Of a stretch of DNA of 10,487 nt, positions 1 to 6,222 are shown piece after piece. The stretch covers positions 1 through 10,487 of the forward strand of contig CAMBXJ010000098.1 of NCBI GenBank assembly GCA_945871455.1. Direction: 5' to 3'. Each line of letters starts with the position of its first letter. Position 1 is the first letter of the stretch. The stretch comes from Asaia bogorensis (GTDB taxonomy: Bacteria > Pseudomonadota > Alphaproteobacteria > Acetobacterales > Acetobacteraceae). The notes under the pieces were generated by a model. The model saw only the letters and a list, made by a program, of their open reading frames with translations, had not been told where the DNA came from and searched no databases. The translations under genes and the position numbers were made by a program.

Positions 1-107
1 AGGTTCCGTTCCCGCGCATTGCAGGTGCTTTTCGCCTCGTCCCACTCGAAACTGACATCACCATATAGCTCAACGACGGACTCTGTCAATGACTGATTTC
101 GGTACAT
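1..107 (-). CDS. BrnT-like toxin, 5' end only (runs off the left edge)
   Basis: Reading leftward from ATG at 107, an open frame runs 35 codons to the window edge. After about 19 N-terminal residues it reads VSFEWDEAKSTCNARERN. This resembles the opening of BrnT-family (DUF497) proteins, where an F-E-W-D-x-x-K-x-x-x-N-x-x-K/R stretch forms the first strand and helix. BrnT proteins are small RNase-like toxins, usually encoded just upstream of the BrnA antitoxin, which would lie outside this window. A GGAG ribosome binding site (CTCC on the plus strand at 114-117) sits 6 bases before the ATG and supports the start. The N-terminus is longer than in typical BrnT proteins, so a later start is possible. 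The gene diverges from the dioxygenase across a 131-base gap that probably holds both promoters. Only the first third of the expected protein is visible, so the family call is tentative. Confidence 0.5.
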   Translation of the reverse strand, partial: MYRNQSLTESVVELYGDVSFEWDEAKSTCNARERN

Positions 108-238
108 GACGCGCTCCGACACCTTGCGATGCACGAAGCCTACCGGCAACTCCTTACCAAACCCCGAACACCCTCTCCCAATGGACGACCGCCCCGCTCG
201 GCGGTATCGTCGTCCCAACTGACTGGAGGGACCTTCCC

Positions 239-1150
239 ATGCTGACCGTCGAACCCACCGGCGCGATCCTCGGCGCAACCATCCGCGGCATCGACCTCTC
301 CCATCCCATCCCCGCCCCCCAATTCGCCCGCATCCTCCACGCGCTCGGCCATCACGGCGTGCTGCGCTTTCCAGATCAGCAACTCGATATCGGCGACGTG
401 AAGCGGTTTTCCGAATTGTTCGGGGAAATTCAGGGCAATCCGATCAGCACCATCAACCGCGATCGTCCATTCCCCGAGGTCGGGATTCTCTCCAACATCA
501 AGGAAAACGGCGAGTATATCGGCAGCCCCGATGCCGGGCAGGACTGGCACACCGACATGTCCTATCGCGACGTCATGGGATTCGTGAACGTGCTCTACGG
601 CATTCGCATTCCGCGTCGGAACGGCGTGCCCCTGGGCGGCACCGAGTTCTCCAACATGCACGCCGCCTATGACGCCCTGCCGCGGGACATCAAGACCCGG
701 CTGGATGGCATGACCGCCACCCACAATTTTGAGAAATTCTGGGAGCATATGCGTCAGCACAAGGCCAGTGGTCGCTCGGCGATGACCGATGAGCAGCGCA
801 AGCGTCGTCCGCCCGTCGTGCATCCGATTTTCATGACGCATCCGATCACCGGCAGGAAGGTGCTGTATTGCAACGAAGGCTACGCGATGCGCATCAATGA
901 GCTTTCGGAGCAGGAAAGCGATGAGACGCTGGACTTTCTGTTCAAGCACCAGTTGGAAATGCGGTTCCGCTACACGCATGACTGGAACGAGAACGATTTG
1001 CTGATCTGGGACCACCTCGGCACCATCCACCGCGCCATCGCCGATTACGGCCCGGACGAAATCCGCCTGATGCGCCGATGCCAGGTCATGGCGACCAAAG
1101 TATTCGATCCGGAATTCCTGCGCCCCGTGCGCGAACTGGTTGCGGCCTAA
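239..1150 (+). CDS. TauD/TfdA-family Fe(II)/2-oxoglutarate-dependent dioxygenase
   Basis: This 303-residue protein matches the usual length of the TauD/TfdA family, cytoplasmic non-heme iron enzymes that couple 2-oxoglutarate decarboxylation to hydroxylation of a small substrate. The N-terminus (GAILGATIRGIDLSHPI) is typical. The iron triad is intact: H104 and D106 in WHTDMSY, and the distal H264 in GTIHRAIADY. R276 in IRLMRR is placed to bind the 2-oxoglutarate carboxylate, as R266 does in TauD. The start is supported by GGAGGG at 225-230, 8 bases before the ATG. The gene is followed after 15 bases by an FAH-family gene with its own ribosome binding site, so the two are very likely co-transcribed. 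Sulfonate, aryloxyalkanoate and other acid substrates are all possible; nothing in the sequence decides between them, so tauD or tfdA is not assigned. Confidence 0.93.
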   Translation: MLTVEPTGAILGATIRGIDLSHPIPAPQFARILHALGHHGVLRFPDQQLDIGDVKRFSELFGEIQGNPISTINRDRPFPEVGILSNIKENGEYIGSPDAGQDWHTDMSYRDVMGFVNVLYGIRIPRRNGVPLGGTEFSNMHAAYDALPRDIKTRLDGMTATHNFEKFWEHMRQHKASGRSAMTDEQRKRRPPVVHPIFMTHPITGRKVLYCNEGYAMRINELSEQESDETLDFLFKHQLEMRFRYTHDWNENDLLIWDHLGTIHRAIADYGPDEIRLMRRCQVMATKVFDPEFLRPVRELVAA

Positions 1151-1165
1151 CAAAGGACAAGAACC

Positions 1166-1951
1166 ATGCGCTGGGTGCGATTCTCCAACGACGGCAAGAC
1201 GGCTTACGGCTCGGTCACCGGTAACACGGTCAACGAAATCGATGGCGAACCTTGGGGAGAGGCGAAGCCCACCGGCAGGACCCTGAATCTGTCCGACGTG
1301 AAGATCGAAGTGCCGGTCATTCCGAAGACTTTCTACTGCGCCGGCATCAACTACGCGGCGCATATCCGCGAAATGGCGCATAAGCGCGGGGTGGAGCCGG
1401 TATTTCCGGCCAAGGCCGATATCGGCTACCGCGCCAACAACGCCCTGTGCGCGGATGGCGAAAACGTCGTGATCCCGGCCCATGCGCCACCGAAAATGAA
1501 CTACGAAGGCGAACTCGTCGTGGTGATCGGCAAGCAGGCCAAGCACCTGACGGAGGAAAACGCGTTTTCGTGCGTGTTTGGCTACACGATCGGCAACGAT
1601 GTCAGCGAACGCACGTGGCAGCGCGGCGACCGCACGTTCTGGCGCGGCAAGAACACCGATACGTTCAAGCCGATGGGCCCGTTCATCGAGACCGAGGTCG
1701 ATCTGGACGCGATGGAAACCGTCATTCGGGTCAACGGCAAGGAAGATTTGCGCTTCAAGACCAATGACATGATCTTCGGGATCGCGCACTACATCGCGGC
1801 GATTACGAAATACATCACGCTCTATCCGGGCGATGTGATCTGGATGGGCACGGACGGGACCTCCCCCGATCTGGTGCATGGGGACGTGGTGGAGGTCGAG
1901 CTGACCGGCCTCGGCGTGCTGCGCAACCCGTTCGTGAGGGCGGCGGCCTGA
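1166..1951 (+). CDS. fumarylacetoacetate hydrolase (FAH) family protein
   Basis: This 261-residue protein is an FAH-superfamily enzyme. The family cleaves C-C bonds of beta-diketo acids, or hydrates, decarboxylates or isomerises related keto acids, using Mg2+ or Mn2+. The N-terminal part (about 1-50) is the small beta domain. The catalytic domain follows, with GINYAAHIREM at 60-70, metal ligands E114 and E116 in NYEGELVVVIG, and D145 in GYTIGNDVSERTWQ. The GTDGTSPDLVHGDVVEVEL segment and the terminal GLGVLRNPF are standard. The start is fixed by AAAGGA at 1152-1157, 8 bases upstream. It is the second gene of a two-gene unit with the dioxygenase. An attractive inference is that the dioxygenase hydroxylates an acid that this enzyme then cleaves or isomerises. 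The exact reaction is unknown; relatives include FAHD1-type oxaloacetate decarboxylases and HpaG-type enzymes. Confidence 0.92.
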   Translation: MRWVRFSNDGKTAYGSVTGNTVNEIDGEPWGEAKPTGRTLNLSDVKIEVPVIPKTFYCAGINYAAHIREMAHKRGVEPVFPAKADIGYRANNALCADGENVVIPAHAPPKMNYEGELVVVIGKQAKHLTEENAFSCVFGYTIGNDVSERTWQRGDRTFWRGKNTDTFKPMGPFIETEVDLDAMETVIRVNGKEDLRFKTNDMIFGIAHYIAAITKYITLYPGDVIWMGTDGTSPDLVHGDVVEVELTGLGVLRNPFVRAAA

Positions 1952-1967
1952 GGCGAGCGGGTCGGCG

Positions 1968-2031
1968 CGTGATCACGTCGAGCGTAGTGTATTGGAGGGA
2001 ATTACGTGGCTGCATGTACGGTGTGATCACG
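1968..2031. promoter_or_regulatory. pair of GTGATCAC palindromes 54 bp apart (possible operator sites)
   Basis: The perfect palindrome CGTGATCACG lies at 1968-1977, and GTGATCAC(G) recurs at 2023-2031. Both are followed by similar bases (TCGAGCG and CGAAGCG). The spacing of 54 bases is about five helical turns. They lie just beyond the FAH-family stop codon in the gap between convergent genes, an odd place for an operator. No gene start next to them is apparent, so any regulatory role is guesswork. Confidence 0.2.
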
Positions 2032-2124
2032 CGAAGCGGCCGGGATCGACGTGCTCGGACTTGTTCCAGGCATCCGCGCTAGCCCGCACCTCCCGTCGTC
2101 TCACTGGGCGTACTGAATCCTCCG

Positions 2125-2152
2125 GAGGGGTGGGGGCCCAATGCCGCCCCTC
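2125..2152. terminator. GC-rich hairpin between convergent genes (terminator candidate)
   Basis: GAGGGGTGG at 2125-2133 pairs with CCGCCCCTC at 2144-2152, giving 9 pairs including one G-T, with a 10-base loop. It lies between the FAH-family gene and the convergent mlaA-like gene, so it could stop transcription from either side. No T-run follows on either strand, so it is not a canonical intrinsic terminator. The rest of 1952-2196 shows nothing I can call as a gene. Confidence 0.3.
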
Positions 2153-2185
2153 ACAGAGAATGGGCGGCCGGGGGAAGTCATCGGT

Positions 2186-2216
2186 CGGTTCGGGTCCTAT
2201 CCTGCCGGACGAACCG
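2186..2216 (-). terminator. hairpin overlapping the 3' end of the mlaA-like gene
   Basis: CGGTTCG at 2186-2192 pairs with CGAACCG at 2210-2216. The stem extends inward by TCC (2195-2197) with GGA (2207-2209) past a 2-base bulge. It covers the last codons and stop codon of the leftward gene. No T-run follows, so termination is only a possibility. Confidence 0.25.
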
Positions 2217-2898
2217 TTAGGTGCGGCGAGCACCCCGACGCGACATACACGGCATATTCATGGCGCTTCACATGGTAGGGGTCGCTGCTCACCGGGTCTG
2301 TCGCATCGGCGGCGTGCCGCAACAAGGCCGCGGCAACCACCACGTCCACCATCAATTCGGCGGTCATCAGCCAGTTCGAAACCAGCGCGAGAACATAAAG
2401 ATGCCCGACCCAAAGCGATGACAGAACGACCGTCGAATTGACATTGGTCGCGCCAACCAGCGGCAGAACGAGATAGGCCCCAGGCGGTATCCCAAGTTTA
2501 CACACCGCCTCGGTGAATTCCGGCTGGCGAGATACCCACCCGTACCCGGTCGCCGGATCGAAAAGGCCACCAATTCCAATCGTTGTATTGACCACCAGCC
2601 GCTGCATGGAAATGCGGGCGTCGCCGAAATTGCCTGCCAACAGGTTCGTCGCGATAAACTCCGGTTCGCTCAGATTGGCATAGAAACGTCCTGCTGCCCG
2701 CCGCACCCCGACAGGCAAATAAACCTCCGCCATACTTCCGACGGGAGCAATGACATAATCGACCACGGCTGTGTTGAACGCGAACATGGCCCGATTGAAT
2801 GGTTCCAGCGGATCGGCGATCGCATACGCGGGATCGGGCCGGTAGATCAATGACATGGCCAGGGCCGCGATTCCAAACCGCCTAAATAGTGCATGCAT
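2197..2898 (-). CDS. divergent MlaA/VacJ-like protein without lipobox
   Basis: MlaA is an outer-membrane protein that removes mislocalised phospholipids from the outer leaflet and passes them to MlaC. The family signature ADPLEPFNRAMFAFN is at residues 28-42, followed by NLSEPEFIATNLLAGN (75-90), an FDPATGYGW segment near 113-121, PPGAYLVLPLVG (138-149) and SSDPYHVKRHEYA near the end. The chosen ATG at 2898 gives 233 residues beginning with a signal peptide: MHALFRR, a hydrophobic stretch, then AYA|IADP. A further in-frame ATG at 2946 would only add a polar tail before the signal. There is no cysteine near the cleavage site, so it should not be lipidated as E. coli MlaA is. The segment after VLPLVG (ATNVNSTVV) also lacks the usual R-D after the glycine. 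No other mla genes are adjacent. It is probably a stand-alone, divergent family member. Confidence 0.82.
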   Translation of the reverse strand: MHALFRRFGIAALAMSLIYRPDPAYAIADPLEPFNRAMFAFNTAVVDYVIAPVGSMAEVYLPVGVRRAAGRFYANLSEPEFIATNLLAGNFGDARISMQRLVVNTTIGIGGLFDPATGYGWVSRQPEFTEAVCKLGIPPGAYLVLPLVGATNVNSTVVLSSLWVGHLYVLALVSNWLMTAELMVDVVVAAALLRHAADATDPVSSDPYHVKRHEYAVYVASGCSPHLTVRPAG

Positions 2899-3052
2899 GA
2901 CGTGCCTTGTGGTCTTGCCTGGGGACGTTGGCGACAAAACGACCACGTGGGAATGACATGGATCAACGCGCTGTCCAGACAGGCGCCGCCCGGTGCGGTT
3001 CGGCCGCGGTGCTTATGGACGATCTGTCGTGTCGTGTCGGCGCAGAACCAGA

Positions 3053-3667
3053 TTAGGTCCCCCGCCGCAGGATGGACACGGCGCTGTCCACGGTCAGGGT
3101 GCGTCTCTCCCGGAACCGCTCGAACGCGGCTTTCGCGGCGGGATCGGGCGACGCCTGGTACCACCGCGACCCCTCCCAGGCCGCCAGGTCTCGATACCAG
3201 GCCATCAACCACACCCGCACCAAACCTGGCGCCGGCGGGGTGACGGCGCGCCAGAAACCGACCACCCGTGTGTCGTGCACGTCCTCGAAATTGTCCCAGG
3301 CGGTGACGGACAGTTCCTGGAAACGCGGCCAGTCCTCCAACCGACAGTCGAAGCGGCGGTGGGAGTAATAGCCCCCAGCGTCGGTCAGGGATTCGCCGGC
3401 GGTGGGACGAGGCGCGGGTTCCCAGAGCTCCCGCTGCTCGACCGTAACGGGCAGGGCGTCCAGCAAGGCCGACGGTCCCGCCGGAATCGAGTCCGCACCC
3501 GGGAATTCCGTCAGGATGACCAATCGGTTCACGCTCAGGCCGATCTGCGGAGAGAACACGCCGAACAGCCGCCCGGTCGACGCCGATCCGCGACGCAGGA
3601 TTTCGGCGCCGACATCCGCCGCCTGGAAGGGCGGACAATCCACGATCATGTGCTCGAACACAGTCAT
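3053..3667 (-). CDS. NIPSNAP-like dimeric alpha/beta-barrel protein
   Basis: The protein has 204 residues from ATG at 3667. Its sequence suggests two ferredoxin-like halves: one from MTVFEHMIVDCPPF to about residue 90, and one from GGYYSHRRFDCRLEDW to the RTLTVDSAVSILRR end. The second half contains GFWRAV and VWLMAWYRDLAAWEGSRWY, which resembles the G-x-W / aromatic-rich Y-R-x-x-x-x-W pattern of NIPSNAP-family proteins. The biochemical role of bacterial NIPSNAP proteins is largely unknown; many sit next to catabolic oxidoreductases, as here. The start at 3667 is preferred because AGGGG lies about 7 bases upstream; ATGs at 3691 and 3721 in the same frame would add a basic tail. The gene diverges from the SDR gene across a 96-base gap. 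I am confident it is a real gene and only moderately sure of the family. Confidence 0.6.
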   Translation of the reverse strand: MTVFEHMIVDCPPFQAADVGAEILRRGSASTGRLFGVFSPQIGLSVNRLVILTEFPGADSIPAGPSALLDALPVTVEQRELWEPAPRPTAGESLTDAGGYYSHRRFDCRLEDWPRFQELSVTAWDNFEDVHDTRVVGFWRAVTPPAPGLVRVWLMAWYRDLAAWEGSRWYQASPDPAAKAAFERFRERRTLTVDSAVSILRRGT

Positions 3668-3704
3668 TCCCACGCCCCTGGTCAGATGCATCGCCGGCCC
3701 CCGC

Positions 3705-3733
3705 TTGCACCTGGGCGCCACGAACCGGACAAT
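3705..3733 (+). promoter_or_regulatory. possible promoter for the SDR gene
   Basis: TTGCAC (3705-3710) and GACAAT (3728-3733) are 17 bases apart and would start transcription about 24 bases before the SDR start codon. The -10 matches 4 of 6 consensus bases and the -35 only its TTG. It lies in the 96-base gap shared with the divergent NIPSNAP-like gene. Confidence 0.28.
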
Positions 3734-3763
3734 GCGACCCCGAACAATAGGAGGAAGCGCAGC

Positions 3764-4615
3764 ATGGGCAAGCTAACCGGCAAGGTCGCCATCGTGACCG
3801 GAGCCAGCCGTGGCATCGGCCAGCAGATCAGCGAGTTGTTCGCCGCGGAAGGTGCCAAGGTGGTCTGTGCCGCGCGCACCCTGAACGAAGGCGACCACCG
3901 GATGCTGGAGGGATCTCTGTCCCGCACCGTGCAGGCCATCCGCGATGCCGGCGGCGAGGCGACCGCTGTCACCGCCGACGTTTCCCTGGAAGCCGAGTGC
4001 ATCGCGTTGGTGGAGGCCGCCCGCAAGGCCTATGGCACGGTCGACATCCTGGTGAACAACGCCGCGCTGAACTACTACCTGCCGACCGAGAGCTACCCGA
4101 CCAGCCGCTGGGTCCGCTGCTTCGCGGTCAACGTGCACGCGCCCTTCATCCTGTCGAAGGAAGTGTTGAAGGACATGATCGCCAATCGGTCGGGCGCGAT
4201 CGTGAACATCAGCTCCGGTTCGGCGATCGGTCCCGGCCGCGGGCCGTATGACGATCAGACCGTCCAGGGCGGCGTGATGTATGGCGCGACCAAGGCCGCC
4301 TTGGAGCGCTTTACCCAGGGTCTGGCGCAGGAGGTCGCTCATTACGGTGGGATCAGTGTGACCGCGGTCTCGCCGTCGCAGGTCGTGCCGACACCTGGCA
4401 CGGTGCATTTCAAGCTGGTGACCGGGATGGACGACCCCAAGGGCGAACACCCAATCCTGATGGCGAAGGCCGCCCTGCTGCTGGCAAGCGAGCCGGCGGG
4501 AACGGTCAACGGCCGCGTTACCTACAGCCAGCAGATCCTGAAAGAGTTCGGCTGGATCGAGACCGCCCAGGGCCGTGGCGTGACCCGACGCGGGTCCGGC
4601 TATTCGGAGGTGTGA
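3764..4615 (+). CDS. SDR-family NAD(P)-dependent oxidoreductase
   Basis: This 283-residue protein is a classical short-chain dehydrogenase/reductase, a cytoplasmic Rossmann-fold enzyme that interconverts alcohols and ketones. The cofactor loop is TGASRGIG (12-19). R38 after strand 2 (CAARTL) favours NADP(H). D72 (TADVS) contacts the adenine. The NNAG motif reads NNAA (98-101), a conservative variant. N123 (VNVHAPF), the serine in NISSGSA (about 151-153), and Y173 and K177 in YGATKAAL complete the catalytic tetrad. The loop GPGRGPYDDQTVQGG before the tyrosine and the C-terminal tail after residue 255 are longer than in a 250-residue SDR and may shape the substrate pocket. AGGAGG at 3749-3754, 9 bases before the ATG, fixes the start; the open frame continues upstream to 2993 but overlaps the opposite-strand gene. 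The substrate is not identifiable. Confidence 0.93.
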   Translation: MGKLTGKVAIVTGASRGIGQQISELFAAEGAKVVCAARTLNEGDHRMLEGSLSRTVQAIRDAGGEATAVTADVSLEAECIALVEAARKAYGTVDILVNNAALNYYLPTESYPTSRWVRCFAVNVHAPFILSKEVLKDMIANRSGAIVNISSGSAIGPGRGPYDDQTVQGGVMYGATKAALERFTQGLAQEVAHYGGISVTAVSPSQVVPTPGTVHFKLVTGMDDPKGEHPILMAKAALLLASEPAGTVNGRVTYSQQILKEFGWIETAQGRGVTRRGSGYSEV

Positions 4616-4626
4616 CGGACCCGCGG

Positions 4627-4654
4627 AGGTGGTGATCTTTCCGGGTCACCACCT
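4627..4654 (+). terminator. hairpin downstream of the SDR gene
   Basis: AGGTGGTGA (4627-4635) pairs perfectly with TCACCACCT (4646-4654) around a 10-base loop, 12 bases after the SDR stop codon. The position suits a transcription terminator or 3'-end stabiliser. No T-run follows. Confidence 0.4.
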
Positions 4655-4785
4655 ATCCAGTGATCGGGCGGCGCAGACTGCTCATGAGCGCCATTGCGAG
4701 CGCTCGTGTCCGGACGAAGCCTCTGATTGAAAGCGGAAATCCTATCCCAAGGGACCGAACCAGACACTCATGGCGGCAAGGCCCA

Positions 4786-4878
4786 CCGTCATTGCGAGCG
4801 CGGCGACGCAATCCAGGGCACCCAACCGGATCGACGACGCCGGGACCCTGGATTGCTTCGCTGCGCTCGCAATCACGG
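4786..4878. repeat. palindromic intergenic repeat, CATTGCGAGCG type
   Basis: The left arm 4786-4818 (starting CCGTCATTGCGAGCG) and right arm 4846-4878 (ending CGCTCGCAATCACGG) are inverted copies matching at 30 of 33 positions, with a 27-base loop. The same CATTGCGAGCG core recurs alone at 4692-4702, suggesting a decayed second unit. Repeats with this core are widespread in alphaproteobacterial intergenic DNA. In RNA the whole would fold into a long hairpin, and between convergent genes it could block read-through in both directions. Confidence 0.85.
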
Positions 4879-4951
4879 CGGTTAGCCATTAGGTCTGTGG
4901 TTGAGGCGGTTGTGGCATTCAACCGCTCCCAGGACCGACCCGTGCGGCCTT

Positions 4952-5749
4952 CTATGTCGGCGTCAGCGTCGGAAGCCGGTAGCGGTCCGCCGGATCGTTC
5001 CAGCCCTTGAACACCGGTGTCCGCTTGTCGGCGAACGCCGCGCGCGACTCCATCAGGTCGCTCTTCGCGCCATGATCGTGCAGCGCGGCGGCGAGGCGTG
5101 CCTGATCGGAGCTGACCGATGGGCGCATCTGCCGCATCATATGCACCGTGTTCACGCGTGACGCAGGCGGCAGGGTCAGCAGATGCTGCGCCATTTCCAG
5201 CGCGGTGGGCATCAGCGCATCCGGTTCGACCAACCGGTTCAGGAACCCGATCTCGTAGAAGCGCTGAGCGGTAAAGCGATAGCCCAGCGCCATTTCCATC
5301 GCCACCGGATAGGGCAGGTTGGCGATATGACCGTGGTTGTAGCCGCCGAGCAGCCAGCGCTTGGCTTCCGAGACCTCAAAGATCGCGCCATGCACGCCAA
5401 CGCGGAGGTCGGTGTGTTCCACCAGCATGAAACCACCGCCCATCGCGAACCCGTTGACCGCCGCGATCACCGGCTTTTCCAGGGTGCCGGCCATGAAGGG
5501 ATCCTCGGTAGCCGGTCGCCGCCCACCCGGGGCGCCGTCCTTTAGCGACTCCTTCATGTCCTCGCCCGCGCAAAAGGCTCGCCCGGTGCCTGTGAAGATC
5601 GCGACCTCCAGCCCCTCATCCCGGCGGAAGGACGCCCAGGTTTCCGCCAGTTCGGTGCGAAGCTCGTGGTTCAGCGCATTGAGCCGCTCGGGGCGGTTCA
5701 TCCGCACCACGAGTATCTGTCCGTGGCGTTCGGTTTCCACGACGGCCAT
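4952..5749 (-). CDS. enoyl-CoA hydratase/isomerase (crotonase) family protein
   Basis: This 265-residue protein belongs to the crotonase superfamily, which stabilises acyl-CoA enolates in a two-NH oxyanion hole. Visible motifs are MNRPERLNALNHEL (17-30), the first oxyanion segment FCAGEDMKE (59-67), and the second NGFAMGGGFML (99-109). At the position of rat mitochondrial hydratase Glu144 (the E of GGGCEL) this protein has M108; the second glutamate, equivalent to Glu164, is kept as E128 (FEVSE). The usual GAGGTQRLPR is replaced by GGYNHGHIANLP. Losing one catalytic glutamate argues against a standard 2-enoyl-CoA hydratase and fits an isomerase, hydrolase or lyase member. ATG at 5749 is chosen because AGGAGG (5758-5763 on the plus strand) lies 8 bases upstream; the longer in-frame start at 5869 would run into the tRNA. 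The exact reaction is not predictable. Confidence 0.9.
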   Translation of the reverse strand: MAVVETERHGQILVVRMNRPERLNALNHELRTELAETWASFRRDEGLEVAIFTGTGRAFCAGEDMKESLKDGAPGGRRPATEDPFMAGTLEKPVIAAVNGFAMGGGFMLVEHTDLRVGVHGAIFEVSEAKRWLLGGYNHGHIANLPYPVAMEMALGYRFTAQRFYEIGFLNRLVEPDALMPTALEMAQHLLTLPPASRVNTVHMMRQMRPSVSSDQARLAAALHDHGAKSDLMESRAAFADKRTPVFKGWNDPADRYRLPTLTPT

Positions 5750-5839
5750 CTGTTCTGCCTCCTCTCCGGCGTTGGTCACGGGAGCGTCGTTTTCGCCAAT
5801 CCCGTCCGGGCGGCGGATCGCGCTCCTGCTGTTGGCGGT

Positions 5840-5916
5840 TGGTGCGCCCGGCAGGACTCGAACCTGCAACCGAGCGGTTATGAGCCGCCAGCTCTAACCA
5901 ATTGAGCTACAGGCGC
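5840..5916 (-). tRNA. tRNA with CAT anticodon, probably tRNA-Ile2(CAT)
   Basis: The minus strand folds into a complete 77-base cloverleaf with encoded CCA. The acceptor GCGCCTG pairs with CGGGCGC, the D arm is GCTC...GAGC, the anticodon arm is GGCGG-CTCATAA-CCGCT, and the T arm is GCAGG-TTCGAGT-CCTGC. The anticodon CAT could mean initiator Met, elongator Met or the AUA-reading Ile2. There are no three G-C pairs flanking the anticodon loop as in initiators, so fMet is unlikely. The G27-T43 wobble matches E. coli tRNA-Ile2, and C4-G69 and C5-G68 are the acceptor pairs known to favour the lysidine synthetase TilS. I therefore favour Ile2, in which C34 would become lysidine. Elongator Met remains possible. 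The crotonase gene follows on the same strand after 90 bases with no clear terminator between. Confidence 0.95.
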
Positions 5917-6222
5917 ACTACGCCACAATGTGACCATCCGTCGGATCGCGTCAACACTTGGTCGCGCAACCGGATCGGCACCGGCCCATTCCGACGCAGG
6001 GGTGCCTACGAGAGTATGCCCCCGGGTGGCCCGTGCGGGAGAGCGGGCTGTTAGCGAGCAAAACGTAACGCGACCCATCACGACGCCGATTTGCCTGCCG
6101 TTCCGGCTTCTGGCATACCGCCTCGTCATCAACCACCCCGTTTGGCCACCCCCTTTGGCGGCGGGCGCAACCGCGCGTCTGTCCGCCCCCCGATACGGAA
6201 ACCCGACAAGAGGACAACCAGG
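5917..6222. other. 306-base divergent intergenic region between the tRNA and hppA
   Basis: The stretch carries the leftward tRNA promoter at its left end and must contain the rightward hppA promoter. A weak candidate for the latter is TTGCCT (6092-6097) with CATACC (6115-6120), 17 bases apart, but the match is poor. A frame open from 6091 into hppA is not taken as coding because the ribosome binding site and family N-terminus both point to 6223. I see no riboswitch or other RNA. Confidence 0.5.
5925..5954 (-). promoter_or_regulatory. probable promoter of the tRNA gene
   Basis: On the minus strand, TTGACG (5949-5954) is followed 18 bases later by CATTGT (5925-5930), which ends 8 bases before the mature tRNA 5' end. 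The -35 matches 5 of 6 consensus bases and the -10 only 3 of 6. The placement is right for a tRNA promoter. Confidence 0.45.

Larger units (their letters stand above)
4616..4951. other. 336-base intergenic region between convergent genes
   Basis: The stretch separates the convergent SDR and crotonase genes. It holds the SDR-distal hairpin, a solitary CATTGCGAGCG at 4692-4702, and the palindromic repeat at 4786-4878. I see no protein-coding gene in it: the only open frame of note, on the minus strand, contains the string CERSEAIQ, which is a translated form of this repeat. Confidence 0.7.

Noticed and set aside
140..1879. 579-residue open frame antisense to the dioxygenase and FAH-family genes
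   Set aside because: It lies fully opposite two well-supported enzymes, and its composition is that expected from high-GC antisense frames.
1992..2441. 149-residue plus-strand frame opposite the mlaA-like 3' end
   Set aside because: It is Arg/Ser/Pro-rich, has no domain pattern and overlaps a supported gene on the other strand.
2847..3710. 287-residue minus-strand frame overlapping the NIPSNAP-like gene
   Set aside because: It is Arg/Gly/Ala-rich with no domain pattern, while the frame at 3053-3667 has a coherent two-half fold and a ribosome binding site.
2993..3763. In-frame upstream extension of the SDR gene
   Set aside because: The Rossmann fold begins right at 3764 after a strong AGGAGG site; the extension is low-complexity and opposite the NIPSNAP-like gene.
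4653..4922. 89-residue minus-strand frame containing CERSEAIQ
   Set aside because: This string is a well-known artefact of translating the CATTGCGAGCG repeat.
6091..6222. In-frame upstream extension of hppA
   Set aside because: There is no similarity to the pump N-terminus, and a good ribosome binding site precedes 6223.
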